From the NCBI RefSeq assembly GCF_000468095.1, contig NZ_ASZC01000013.1, positions 120,553-184,552 on the forward strand: a DNA stretch of 64,000 nucleotides, written 5' to 3'. Source of the DNA: Pantoea sp. AS-PWVM4. Its GTDB lineage: Bacteria; Pseudomonadota; Gammaproteobacteria; Enterobacterales; Enterobacteriaceae. The notes below the pieces were generated by a model, which saw only the letters and a list, made by a program, of their open reading frames with translations, was not told the DNA's origin and ran no database searches. Each line of letters starts with the position of its first letter. Position 1 is the stretch's first letter. The translations under genes and the position numbers were made by a program. Positions 1-8,181 of the stretch are shown here, one piece after another.

Positions 1-883
1 CAGCCGCCATCACATCCGGGCGACGCGTCAGCAAATCTGACGGCAACCCGGCAGGCGTGGCCGGGAACTGCCAGTTTGCGTCCAGCGTGGCATGTGACAA
101 CAGCGATACCGGTAAATCGGTGCCGACCAACAGCCGCAGCGCATCGACATCCTGACGCACCTGACGTGTGTAGCTGGCAACGTCGGCTTCGGCGGCGCGC
201 ACCGTGCTTTCCGCTTCCGCCAGATCCTGATCGCTGCTGACGCCGCCGTCGTAACTCATTTTGGTCAGACGGTACGAGTCCTGCTGGCTCTGCGCGGTGT
301 TCTGTGCCAGATGCAGCAGATCATTATCCGAACACAAGGTCAGCCATGCGGTCGCGACTTCGGAGATCAGCGAGATGCGGGTGGCGCGTTCCGTGGCCGC
401 CGTGGAGAGATACGTTTCCTGAGCCTGATCACGCAGGCTGCGCAAACGACCAAAGAAATCCAGCTCCCACGAGGTAACGCCCAGACCGGCGTTCAGCTCG
501 TGATAGGTCACCGGACCGGTGGTTTTGGTGTTGTACAGATTACCCGGCTCATGCGCCGAGGTCTGACTGGCGGTGGCGTCAATCGATGGCATCAACGCCG
601 CACGCTGCACCGTCACATCGTTACGCGCTTCTTCCACGTTTAATGCCGCCACACGCAGATCGCGGTTGTTGTCGAGCGAGAGCTGAATCAGGTTGCGCAT
701 CGTCGCGTCATTAAAGAAGTTCTGCCACGGCAAATCCGCGACGTTGCCCACCGCCGTGGGTTGATCGTAACGCGCATCCACTGGCATGGATGGCCGCTGG
801 TAATGCGGCTCCATAGTACAACCGGTTAAGCCCAGTGCGGCGGCCAGCGGCAGCAACGCCCAATTGAAGGTTTTAGTTATCAT
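1..883 (-). CDS. Outer-membrane efflux lipoprotein, NodT/OprM family (partial, 3' end outside window)
   Basis: This is the outer-membrane channel of the tripartite efflux system. The start at 883 reads [22 protein letters not shown], a lipoprotein signal peptide with lipobox LTGC (Cys about residue 22), followed by the family's usual MEPHYQRP segment after the lipidated Cys. About 294 codons are visible and the frame stays open to the window edge. The visible part contains repeated long helical segments rich in Ala, Gln and Glu, as in TolC-like barrels. Its start overlaps the end of the RND pump gene by 11 bp, so it is translationally coupled and is the last gene of the operon. Family and role are well supported; the substrate is unknown. 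Confidence 0.9.
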   Translation of the reverse strand, partial: MITKTFNWALLPLAAALGLTGCTMEPHYQRPSMPVDARYDQPTAVGNVADLPWQNFFNDATMRNLIQLSLDNNRDLRVAALNVEEARNDVTVQRAALMPSIDATASQTSAHEPGNLYNTKTTGPVTYHELNAGLGVTSWELDFFGRLRSLRDQAQETYLSTAATERATRISLISEVATAWLTLCSDNDLLHLAQNTAQSQQDSYRLTKMSYDGGVSSDQDLAEAESTVRAAEADVASYTRQVRQDVDALRLLVGTDLPVSLLSHATLDANWQFPATPAGLPSDLLTRRPDVMAA

Positions 884-3800
884 GCTGCACCCCCTCTACG
901 GATGCTTTTTTCTTACGCGCAAAGAATTGCGACACCACCACGTAGAACATCGGCACAAAGAAGATGGCGAGGAAGGTTGCGGTAATCATCCCGCCCGCTA
1001 CCGCCGTACCGATGGAGTGCTGACTGCCCGCGCCGGCACCGTTAGAGATGGTGAGCGGCAGGACTCCGAGGATAAAGGCCATCGAGGTCATGATAATCGG
1101 ACGGATACGCAGGCGTGCTGCTTCCACCGCCGCCTCAATCAGGCTCTTACCTTCCCGTTCGTGCAGTTCCTTGGCAAATTCAACAATCAATATGGCGTTC
1201 TTCGCCGCCAGTCCGACGGTGGTTAATAACCCAACCTGGAAGAACACGTCGTTCTGCAAGCCGCGCAGCAACACGGCGCAGATGGTACCCAGCACGCCGA
1301 GTGGCACCACCAGAATCACCGAGAACGGAATCGACCAGCTTTCATACAGCGCGGCGAGACACAGGAATACCACCAGAATCGAGATGGCATACAGCTGCGT
1401 GGTCTGGTTACCGGAAGCCTGTTCCTCATAGGAGATGCCGTACCACTGCACACGGAAGCCGCTCGGCAACTGTTTTGCCAGATCTTCTACGGCTTTCATC
1501 GCTTCACCGGTACTCTTACCCGGTGCCGGGGAACCAAGAATCTCTTCCGCCGTCAGGCCATTGAAACGTTCGAAGTGGGGCGAACCATATACCCATTTAC
1601 CCGAGGCAAATGCGGAGAACGGAACCATGGTGCCGCTGGAGTTACGGAAGTACCATTTATTGAGGTCGGACGGCGTGACACGCGAATCCGCTTTCCCCAT
1701 CAGATAGACCTCTTTCACGCGGCCGTTATACATAAACTGGTCGATATAGCTCGAACCCCAGGCCACCGACAGGGTGTTATTAATGTCGGTCATGCTCAGG
1801 CCCAGCGCGCTGGCTTTCTCGTCATTGATCTCCAGTTGATACTGCGGTTCATCTTCCAGGCCATTCATACGCACCTGAGCCAGACGTGGATCTTTGTTTG
1901 CCAGATCAATCAGCTGATGCGTGGCATCCATCATCTGCTGGTGGGTGTGCGCGCCCGTATCCTGCAAGTAGAGGTCAAAACCGGTGGCGTTCCCCAGTTC
2001 CATTACCGCAGGCGGTACCATGGCGAAGATTTTGGCGTTTTTGTAGTTGGCGAAGTGAGCCATGACCCGGTTCGCCAAATCCTGCACGCTCTGGCCGCTG
2101 TGGGTACGTTCCCCCCAGTCCTTCAGGCGCACAAACGCCATAGCGTTACTCTGCCCGCGACCGGCGAAGTTAAACCCTGCCACGCCAAAAGTGGTGGTCA
2201 CCACCGAGGCTTCATTTTTCTGAAGATAATCATTCAGATCGTTGATGACCTGCTGGGTACGCTGCGACGACGAGTTTACCGGCAAGGTCATCTGCACCAT
2301 CATCAGACCCTGGTCTTCGTTCGGCAGGAAGGTGGTCGGCACACGGGTAAACAGGAAGCCGGTCACGCCCACAATCACCAGATACACCACCAAAAACAGG
2401 CCACGACGCGAGATCACTTTATTCACCCCACGGGTGTAGTGCATCGCGCCACTGTCGAATTTACGGTTAAACCAACCGGCAAACCCGGTAGTTTTGTGTT
2501 CTGCCGAACTGGCTTTCAGGAAGGTGGCACAGAGCGCCGGGGTAAAGATCAACGCCATAATCACCGACAACGCCATTGCGGACACAATGGTGATCGAGAA
2601 CTGACGATAGATAACCCCGGTCGAACCAGAGAAGAAGGCCATCGGCAGCAGTACCGCCGACAGCACCAGCGCGATACCGAACAACGCCCCCTGAATCTGC
2701 TGCATCGATTTAATGGTGGCGGTTTTCGGATCGAGCTTTTCTTCGTGCATCACACGCTCGACGTTCTCCACCACCACGATGGCATCATCCACCAATAGCC
2801 CTATCGCCAGCACCATCCCGAACATCGTCAGGGTGTTAATGCTGTAACCAAAGGCGGCGAGGATACCGAATGTCCCCAGCAGCACCACCGGCACTACCAG
2901 GGTGGTGATCAGGGTCGCGCGCAGGTTTTGCAGGAACACCAACATCACGAAGAACACCAGGATGACCGCTTCGATCAGGGTTTTCACCACTTCTTCGATG
3001 GAGGCACTCACCACCGGCGAGGTGTCGTAGGGATAGGTGACTTCCACGTTATCCGGCAAGGCGTCTTTCAGGTCAGCAATGGTCTGACGTACTGCTTTGG
3101 CGGTGTTCAGTTCGTTAGCACCGGTCGCCAGACGCAGCGCGATACCGGCCGCAGGCTTACCGTTCAGGGTGGCATCAATGCCGTAGCTCTGTGGACCAAG
3201 GGCCACGGACGCCACATCTTTCAGGCGCACTTGCGAGCCGTCGCTGTTTACTTTCAGCAGCACGTTTTCAAACTGTTTCACCGTGGTGAAACGGGTTTTG
3301 CCCAGCACGGTCGCCTGGGTTTTGGCACCCTGAATCGTTGGCAGCCCGCCCAACGAACCGGAAGAAACCTGCACGTTCTGGTTATCGATAGCCGTACTGA
3401 CATCGCTTGGCATCAGGTTGTACTTATACAACTTGGCCGGATCGAGCCAGATACGCATGGCGTATTCTGAACCCAGCACCATAAAGTCGCCGACACCGGG
3501 AGTACGTGAAATCGGATCTTCCAGCTTCGACACCAGCATATCGGCCAGGTCGCCGTTGGTCAGCTTGCCGTCTTTCGAGATCAACCCCACCACCATCATG
3601 AAGTTTTTCTGGTACTTACGGATACGGATGCCCTGCTGTGTCACATCAGTCGGTAGCTGAGATTCGGCCAGGGACACACGGTCCTGCACCTGTACCTGGG
3701 CGATATCCGGGTTAATGCCCTGATTAAAGGTAGCGATGATCTGCGCACTACCGTCCGACGCACTGCTCGACTCCAGATAGCGTAAGCCGTCCAGACCGTT

Positions 3801-4007
3801 GAGCTGCTGCTCAATCACCTGCACCACGGTGTTCTGCGTGGTTTCGGCACTGGCACCGGGATAGGTAACGGAGATGGAAACCGCCGGAGGCGAGATATTC
3901 GGATACTGGTTAACCGGCAGATTGAGCGTCGCAATCGCCCCTACCAGCATCACAATGATCGCGATAACCCATGCAAATATCGGGCGTTCAATAAAAAACT
4001 TAGACAT
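873..4007 (-). CDS. RND multidrug efflux permease, AcrB/MexB (HAE1) family
   Basis: Inner-membrane proton-driven pump of 1044 residues, the normal length for AcrB-type HAE1 transporters. The N-terminus [20 protein letters not shown] is characteristic of the family. The proton-relay Asp pair is in [18 protein letters not shown] (about residues 400-417), and the partner Lys is in [17 protein letters not shown] near residue 940. Two periplasmic loops and twelve membrane segments follow the duplicated RND plan. It lies 9 bp after the adaptor gene and overlaps the outer-membrane channel gene. A complete three-gene operon with its own channel resembles MexAB-OprM or EefABC rather than E. coli acrAB, which borrows TolC; no acrR-like gene is adjacent. 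Substrates cannot be read from sequence. Confidence 0.95.
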   Translation of the reverse strand: MSKFFIERPIFAWVIAIIVMLVGAIATLNLPVNQYPNISPPAVSISVTYPGASAETTQNTVVQVIEQQLNGLDGLRYLESSSASDGSAQIIATFNQGINPDIAQVQVQDRVSLAESQLPTDVTQQGIRIRKYQKNFMMVVGLISKDGKLTNGDLADMLVSKLEDPISRTPGVGDFMVLGSEYAMRIWLDPAKLYKYNLMPSDVSTAIDNQNVQVSSGSLGGLPTIQGAKTQATVLGKTRFTTVKQFENVLLKVNSDGSQVRLKDVASVALGPQSYGIDATLNGKPAAGIALRLATGANELNTAKAVRQTIADLKDALPDNVEVTYPYDTSPVVSASIEEVVKTLIEAVILVFFVMLVFLQNLRATLITTLVVPVVLLGTFGILAAFGYSINTLTMFGMVLAIGLLVDDAIVVVENVERVMHEEKLDPKTATIKSMQQIQGALFGIALVLSAVLLPMAFFSGSTGVIYRQFSITIVSAMALSVIMALIFTPALCATFLKASSAEHKTTGFAGWFNRKFDSGAMHYTRGVNKVISRRGLFLVVYLVIVGVTGFLFTRVPTTFLPNEDQGLMMVQMTLPVNSSSQRTQQVINDLNDYLQKNEASVVTTTFGVAGFNFAGRGQSNAMAFVRLKDWGERTHSGQSVQDLANRVMAHFANYKNAKIFAMVPPAVMELGNATGFDLYLQDTGAHTHQQMMDATHQLIDLANKDPRLAQVRMNGLEDEPQYQLEINDEKASALGLSMTDINNTLSVAWGSSYIDQFMYNGRVKEVYLMGKADSRVTPSDLNKWYFRNSSGTMVPFSAFASGKWVYGSPHFERFNGLTAEEILGSPAPGKSTGEAMKAVEDLAKQLPSGFRVQWYGISYEEQASGNQTTQLYAISILVVFLCLAALYESWSIPFSVILVVPLGVLGTICAVLLRGLQNDVFFQVGLLTTVGLAAKNAILIVEFAKELHEREGKSLIEAAVEAARLRIRPIIMTSMAFILGVLPLTISNGAGAGSQHSIGTAVAGGMITATFLAIFFVPMFYVVVSQFFARKKKASVEGVQHDN

Positions 4008-4016
4008 GACGCCCCC

Positions 4017-5153
4017 TTATTGTGCCGCAGCATCAGTCATGGAGAGGCTGACGGCATTAGCGGATGGCGTGTCATTGGTATTGGCGGCGGTGGTGGTCAC
4101 TTTGACGCCGCTGCGAACACTTTGCAGGTTATTCACCACCACATTTTCCCCCTCTTGCAGACCACCGGTAACCAGCCACTCGCCGTGGATCATTTCGCCG
4201 GTGCTGATGCTGCGCTGTGCGATGGTGTTGTCGCTTTTCACCACATAGACATAAGGCTGCCCTTTGGTGTCATGCATGATGGATTCCTGCGGCACCAAAA
4301 TGCCCTGCTGCTGGATACCCTGCGGGAAGCTGGCATGGACATACATGCCTGGCAGCAATTCGTTATTGGGGTTCGGGAACACGGCTCGCAGCACCACGGT
4401 GCCGGTGGCGGTATCAACGTTGACTTCCGAGAAGGCCAGTTTGCCTTGTTCGCTATATTTGCTGCCATCTTCCAGCGTCAGACCCACCGCCGCGGTGTTG
4501 TCACCCACTTTGGCAATTTTGCCTTCCGCCAGTGCCCGGCGCAGACGCAGCAGATCGGTGGCGGACTCATTCACATCGACATAGATCGGGTTGAGCTGCG
4601 TAATGGTGGCAAGGTAGTCCGTCTGCCCGCTGGTCACCAGCGCACCGGCAGTGTAGAGCGAACGGCTGATATGCCCGGAGATCGGCGCTTTTACCAGGGT
4701 GTAGTCGAGGTTGACCTTGGCGGTTTCCACATCAGCTTTAGCTTCACGCTCCGCAGCCACCGCGTCATCGTAGGTCTGCTGACTGATGGCATGGGCGGCA
4801 GCCAGCGGCTGATAGCGTTTCGCAACCATCGCGTCGTTTTGCCAGGTCGCCATCGCTTTGTCATAAGACGCTTTATAGGTCGCCGGATCAATCTGATACA
4901 ACGGCTGCCCCTCTTTGACTTCCCCACCTTCGGTGAAGAGGATTTTTTGGATCACACCACTGACCTGCGGGCGCACCTGAGCGGTACGAACCGCATTGGT
5001 ACGGCCAGGCAATTGCGTGACCAGCGTTACGGGTTCGGTTTTCAGAGTAACAACGCCGACTTGCGGTGTCGCAGACGCGGCGGGTGTCGCTCCACCCTGA
5101 TCACAGGCTGCCAGTAAAAACACCACGCTGGCAGAAAGAAGTTTCAGGCGCAT
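4017..5153 (-). CDS. RND efflux periplasmic adaptor (membrane fusion protein, AcrA/MexA family), lipoprotein
   Basis: Adaptor that links the pump to the channel. The product is 378 residues from the chosen start MRLKLLSASVVFLLAAC, a lipoprotein signal with lipobox LAAC; an in-frame ATG five codons upstream (5168) is possible but adds a basic leader that spoils the signal. The lipoyl/hairpin/beta-barrel order is visible: GEVKEGQPLYQIDPATY (lipoyl half), a coiled-coil hairpin rich in Ala, Lys and Gln, then VDTATGTVVLRAVFPNPNNELLPGMYV, the family beta-barrel motif. First gene of the adaptor-pump-channel operon. A Fur-like sequence lies just upstream. Confidence 0.93.
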   Translation of the reverse strand: MRLKLLSASVVFLLAACDQGGATPAASATPQVGVVTLKTEPVTLVTQLPGRTNAVRTAQVRPQVSGVIQKILFTEGGEVKEGQPLYQIDPATYKASYDKAMATWQNDAMVAKRYQPLAAAHAISQQTYDDAVAAEREAKADVETAKVNLDYTLVKAPISGHISRSLYTAGALVTSGQTDYLATITQLNPIYVDVNESATDLLRLRRALAEGKIAKVGDNTAAVGLTLEDGSKYSEQGKLAFSEVNVDTATGTVVLRAVFPNPNNELLPGMYVHASFPQGIQQQGILVPQESIMHDTKGQPYVYVVKSDNTIAQRSISTGEMIHGEWLVTGGLQEGENVVVNNLQSVRSGVKVTTTAANTNDTPSANAVSLSMTDAAAQ

Positions 5154-5183
5154 AGTTTTTCTCAACAAGATTGGGGAAAGTAA

Positions 5184-5198
5184 TGAGAATGATTACTC
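5184..5198. promoter_or_regulatory. Possible Fur-like operator upstream of the efflux operon
   Basis: TGAGAATGATTACTC matches the 7-1-7 Fur consensus TGATAATnATTATCA at 10 of 14 specified positions and lies about 30 bp upstream of the chosen adaptor start. It is AT-rich and partly palindromic. Matches of this quality occur by chance, so this is a candidate only. Confidence 0.3.
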
Positions 5199-5349
5199 TC
5201 AAGGAAAGTCATTGTAGGCAGGAGGCAATGGCGCAGCTGTTAAGGTTGCGTAAAACATATTTTCGAAACGAAAATGGTAAACCTTTCGTGCGATAAATCG
5301 CTGTGTTTTTTAGCTTTTCGCGGGTTTTCGGGTATGCATAGAAGTTATC

Positions 5350-5438
5350 GCGCGATAAATCGCGCCGCTACGGGATCGTCGACTTTTAGCGCCACTGCTA
5401 AACTTTGTCCCCTGATGTAGCGGCGCGATTTATCGCGC
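5350..5438. repeat. Palindromic repeat locus 1 (outward-facing pair)
   Basis: Two exact copies of the 22-bp repeat unit, at 5350-5371 (reverse form) and 5417-5438 (forward form, core GCGGCGCGATTTATCGCGC), separated by 45 bp. The tails face each other, opposite to most loci in this window. It lies between the small RHH-like gene and the efflux operon promoter. Confidence 0.9.
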
Positions 5439-5441
5439 TAA

Positions 5442-5630
5442 TTACCCTTTCGGCTCAATGCCACGACGACGTAATTCACGTCGTGCCAGATCCTTTAACC
5501 AACAGGACAAGGTCACATTGTCGTCATCGGTCAGTTCACGTAGCTGATTATGTAATTCAGGATGAATACGCAGCTGAAAAGCCGCTGAGCGGCCCTCGCC
5601 TTTCGGCGTTCTGTCTTTGAGTTTTGGCAT
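5442..5630 (-). CDS. Small ribbon-helix-helix-like protein
   Basis: A 62-residue basic protein, MPKLKDRTPKGEGRSAAFQL at its start. The segment AAFQLRIHPELHNQLRELT followed by VTLSCWLKDLARRELRRRG reads as a beta strand plus two helices, the ribbon-helix-helix fold of Arc/HicB-tail antitoxins and small regulators. No toxin partner is adjacent, and the start lacks a convincing ribosome-binding site (upstream CGACAACCCT). The stop lies 3 bp beyond repeat locus 1. It could be an orphan antitoxin-like regulator or a short host gene; coding status is likely but not certain. Confidence 0.55.
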   Translation of the reverse strand: MPKLKDRTPKGEGRSAAFQLRIHPELHNQLRELTDDDNVTLSCWLKDLARRELRRRGIEPKG

Positions 5631-5662
5631 AGGGTTGTCGACTCAACAAAGGCAATAAATAC

Positions 5663-5696
5663 GCCCCTTACCTGCGCTACCAACACAGTAAGGGGC
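5663..5696. repeat. Inverted repeat GCCCCTTA / TAAGGGGC
   Basis: An 8-bp perfect inverted repeat separated by 18 bp, in the gap between the RHH-like gene and the OmrA-like sRNA. It has no T-run, so it is not a clear terminator. Function unknown. Confidence 0.5.
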
Positions 5697-5851
5697 TGGC
5701 GGACCTTGATGGAATGCGACATCGCGGTGCGTTAGGTAATACGTTACACGACGAGATATTTTTTTGTTGGCGGCGGAACGTTAAGAGATAGATAAGAGGT
5801 GTGAACGATTAAGCAGGACGATAACAAGCGGTTTGGCCTGGTATCGCAGAT

Positions 5852-5943
5852 AAAAAAAAACCCACGCATCTGCGTGGGTCGGTGCAACTGAACAGGGTGA
5901 GCAGCATCGGCTGCCATTCTTCACACCAATCAATACCTCTGGG
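5852..5943 (-). ncRNA. omrA: OmrA-like small regulatory RNA
   Basis: The minus-strand transcript would begin CCCAGAGGTATTGATTGGTG, identical to the 5' seed of E. coli OmrA as I remember it, and end TTGCACCGACCCACGCAGAT with stem ACCCACGC/GCGTGGGT and nine T residues (a Rho-independent terminator at 5852-5878). Predicted length is about 92 nt; E. coli OmrA is about 88. OmrA pairs through its 5' end, with Hfq, to mRNAs such as ompT, cirA, csgD and ompR, and is activated by OmpR. The position next to galR matches the E. coli locus (aas-omrA-omrB-galR). The middle of the RNA differs from E. coli, as expected for this family. The assignment to A rather than B rests on the seed reading ATTGATTGG. 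Confidence 0.9.
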
Positions 5944-5981
5944 ACTTTCATCCTCGCATCATCGGTGTGATGACGACAGCC

Positions 5982-6014
5982 GGAAAACGCAACCGAATTC
6001 AGGGAAATGCAACG
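5982..6014 (-). promoter_or_regulatory. Tandem OmpR-like sites upstream of the OmrA-like sRNA
   Basis: AAACGCAAC at 5985-5993 and AAATGCAAC at 6005-6013 are spaced exactly 20 bp (two helical turns), about 42 bp upstream of the predicted +1. Read on the minus strand they are GTTGCATTT and GTTGCGTTT, resembling OmpR half-sites (GTTACATTT type). The same pair at the same distance precedes the OmrB-like RNA, which supports function. Confidence 0.65.
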
Positions 6015-6055
6015 AGGTGTGAAAACTCCGCAATCTCGTTTACATCCTGATTTCA

Positions 6056-7786
6056 TTAAGATTTATCTGGTGTCGGTTTACTGTAGATCGCATCCGGCGC
6101 GATGTTCATATGCTTCAGCACCGGCCCCATAATGTTGCCGAATACCGGTGCGGCTACCGAACCACCAAAGTGATCCCCGGCGGTTGGATGGTTGATCATC
6201 ACCACCAGCGCCACTTCAGGATGGCTGGCAGGCGCAATGCCGGCGGTGTAGTTGACGTAACCGCCATCGTACTTGCCGCTGCTCCCCATTTTCTCTGCGG
6301 TACCGGTTTTGGTCGCCAGACGATAGCCCGGCACCGCCGCTTTCACCCCGGTGCCGCCCGGCAGGACGTCGCTCTCCAGCATATGCACCACGGTTTGTAC
6401 CATTTGTGCATCGGCCACCTGGGTGCCCAACACCGGCGGCGTCACCTTAGTTATCGATAACGGTCGGTAGATGCCATAGGAGCCGAGAGTGGCGTATTCA
6501 CGCGCAATTTGCAGTGGCGTAACGCGCAGGCCGTAGCCGAAGGCAAAGGTGGCGCGTTCAATATCCGCCCAACGTTCACGATGCAGCGGGAAGTAACCGA
6601 CACTTTCACCGGTCAGCCCCAGCCCGGTAGGTTTACCGAGGCCAAAGGCCTGATAGGTATTGACCAGCGCTTCCGCAGGCATCGCCAGCGCGATATGGGA
6701 AACACCGATATCACTCGATTTCTGCAAAATCCCGGTCATGGTCAGACGCGGCCAGTGGCCGACGTCGCGGATCAGATGGCCGTTGACCGAATAAGGAGAG
6801 GTATCAATCACCGAGTCAGGGCGCACCAGATGACGCTCCAGACCTTCCAGCACCACCAACGGCTTCACGGTGGAACCGGGTTCGTAACTGTCGTTAATCG
6901 CCGAGTTACGCATCTGCGCCGGGGTAGCATCGTCATAGTTGTTGGGGTTGAACGACGGATAGGAGGCCATCGCCAGAATTTCCCCGGTATCGATTTTCAC
7001 CAACACCGCAGCACCGGAATCGGCCTTGTTGAGCAACACGCCGTCGCGCAACTTGCTAAACAGCGTGTACTGGTCAAATTTGTCGATACTCAGTTGCACC
7101 GTCGGCGGCTGCTGCGGTGGCTGGTAATCAATCATCGAGATGATGTCGCCATTTTTATCCTGGCGATAAACCTCTTTACCCTCTTCGCCATGTAACAGGC
7201 GATCAAAGCCTTTTTCCAGGCCGTTCAGACCGTTGTTATCCGCGCCAACGATACCAATCAACGGGGCTGCGGCTTCACTCATCGGGTAGAAACGACTGTC
7301 GTCATACACCGAGCTGATGCCTTTGAGCTTCAGCGCGGCAATATCTTTGGCGATACTCAGTTCAATTTTTCGCCCGAGATAGAGGAAGCGTTTTTTCGGG
7401 TTGGCCACAATCTGCTGCGCCAGTTGGTCCGGGCGCATATTCAGCGCATTCGCCAGGTAGGCCCATTTGGCGCTGGTAAAGTCCGGGTTGCTCTCCAGCA
7501 CCCGCATCGGGTCAGCGATGATATCGCGCGATGGCACGCTCAGTGCCAGCGCTTCACCATCGCGGTCGAGTAAGGTGCCACGGTTAGTCGGCAACGTCAC
7601 GGTACGCAGTGAACGCTGATCCGCTTCGTGTTCCAGCATCGGATGGTTAATCAACTGCAAATCGCCGACGCGTGCCAGCAACAGGCCCAGACAGGAGAGC
7701 ACACCCAGACAGATCAGGCGAAAACGAAAGGGATTAAATGGAGCTTGAATCTGGTCTTTTCCCAGAAATTTTTTTATTCGGGGCAT
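6056..7786 (-). CDS. FtsI/PBP3-like class B penicillin-binding protein (paralogue outside the dcw cluster)
   Basis: A 576-residue septal transpeptidase homologue (E. coli FtsI is 588). It has a cytoplasmic basic tail, one membrane helix (about 21-43), a pedestal domain starting NRGTLLDRDGEAL (68-80), and a transpeptidase domain with STVK at 305-308 and KTGT at 493-496. The middle motif is QKSSDIGVS (355-363): SSD where FtsI has SSN; the codon at this position is clearly GAT. The gene is monocistronic and lies between two Omr sRNAs, not with ftsL/murE. Salmonella has a comparable second FtsI (PBP3SAL) used at acid pH, so a condition-specific division synthase is a reasonable inference. Whether it is active with Asp in the second motif is unknown. 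Confidence 0.93.
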   Translation of the reverse strand: MPRIKKFLGKDQIQAPFNPFRFRLICLGVLSCLGLLLARVGDLQLINHPMLEHEADQRSLRTVTLPTNRGTLLDRDGEALALSVPSRDIIADPMRVLESNPDFTSAKWAYLANALNMRPDQLAQQIVANPKKRFLYLGRKIELSIAKDIAALKLKGISSVYDDSRFYPMSEAAAPLIGIVGADNNGLNGLEKGFDRLLHGEEGKEVYRQDKNGDIISMIDYQPPQQPPTVQLSIDKFDQYTLFSKLRDGVLLNKADSGAAVLVKIDTGEILAMASYPSFNPNNYDDATPAQMRNSAINDSYEPGSTVKPLVVLEGLERHLVRPDSVIDTSPYSVNGHLIRDVGHWPRLTMTGILQKSSDIGVSHIALAMPAEALVNTYQAFGLGKPTGLGLTGESVGYFPLHRERWADIERATFAFGYGLRVTPLQIAREYATLGSYGIYRPLSITKVTPPVLGTQVADAQMVQTVVHMLESDVLPGGTGVKAAVPGYRLATKTGTAEKMGSSGKYDGGYVNYTAGIAPASHPEVALVVMINHPTAGDHFGGSVAAPVFGNIMGPVLKHMNIAPDAIYSKPTPDKS

Positions 7787-8020
7787 GATATTACCGCGGC
7801 GGAATAGATAAACAGGCTATGCCCGTCATACTTCATGTTGTCGGTGCGTTGGCTGCGCGCATTCACCCCAGTCACTTACTACAGTAAGCTTCCTGGGATT
7901 CACGCACTTGCCGCCTTCCTACAACGTGAATTATTTAGGGCTATACGCAGCAGTTATAAAGAAACGCGAGGCGGGATAACAGGAAAACTGTGTTTCAGTT
8001 CGTTAGCGAAATGTGCGGGC

Positions 8021-8096
8021 AAAAAAAACCTGCGCATCTGCGCAGGTCGGTGTAATCAAGAAAACTTTTTGATGTTCACCCATCAATACCTCTGGG
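8021..8096 (-). ncRNA. omrB: OmrB-like small regulatory RNA
   Basis: The predicted transcript starts CCCAGAGGTATTGATGGGTG and ends TTACACCGACCTGCGCAGAT followed by GCGCAGG and eight T residues, nearly the E. coli OmrB 3' end as I remember it. Length is about 76 nt (E. coli OmrB about 82). A -10 hexamer TACAGT at 8103-8108 lies 6 bp before the predicted +1. It shares its 5' seed with the OmrA-like RNA 2.1 kb away and should control an overlapping set of outer-membrane and regulatory mRNAs through Hfq. In E. coli the two genes are adjacent; here the FtsI paralogue separates them. Confidence 0.92.
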
Positions 8097-8102
8097 ACCC
8101 TG

Positions 8103-8169
8103 ACTGTAGCAAGGCGCAGAGACGGGATGCCATCTCTCAAACGCAACAGTTACCCGCAAAATGTAACCA
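8103..8169 (-). promoter_or_regulatory. Promoter and tandem OmpR-like sites of the OmrB-like sRNA
   Basis: The -10 is TACAGT (8103-8108 on the minus strand). Sites AAACGCAAC (8139-8147) and AAATGTAAC (8159-8167) are 20 bp apart, and their near edge is 43 bp from the predicted start. This reproduces the arrangement upstream of the OmrA-like gene. Minus-strand GGTTACATTTTGCG is a good OmpR-type sequence. Confidence 0.7.
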
Positions 8170-8181
8170 GCGATGAGATTC

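Noticed and set aside
1575..2798. A 407-codon open frame on the plus strand
   Set aside because: It is antisense to the RND pump gene, is rich in His and Arg in the way expected of a shadow frame, and has no motif or start signal.
4020..5117. A 365-codon plus-strand frame
   Set aside because: Exact shadow of the adaptor gene; the composition follows the complementary reading frame.
5663..5696. Terminator at the GCCCCTTA/TAAGGGGC inverted repeat
   Set aside because: The loop is 18 nt and there is no T-run on either strand.
5781..6056. A 91-codon minus-strand frame between the FtsI paralogue and the RHH gene
   Set aside because: It runs through the OmrA-like RNA and its promoter, and its sequence has no family resemblance.
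7835..8176. A 113-codon plus-strand frame
   Set aside because: It is antisense to the OmrB-like RNA and its promoter, has no ribosome-binding site and no homology.
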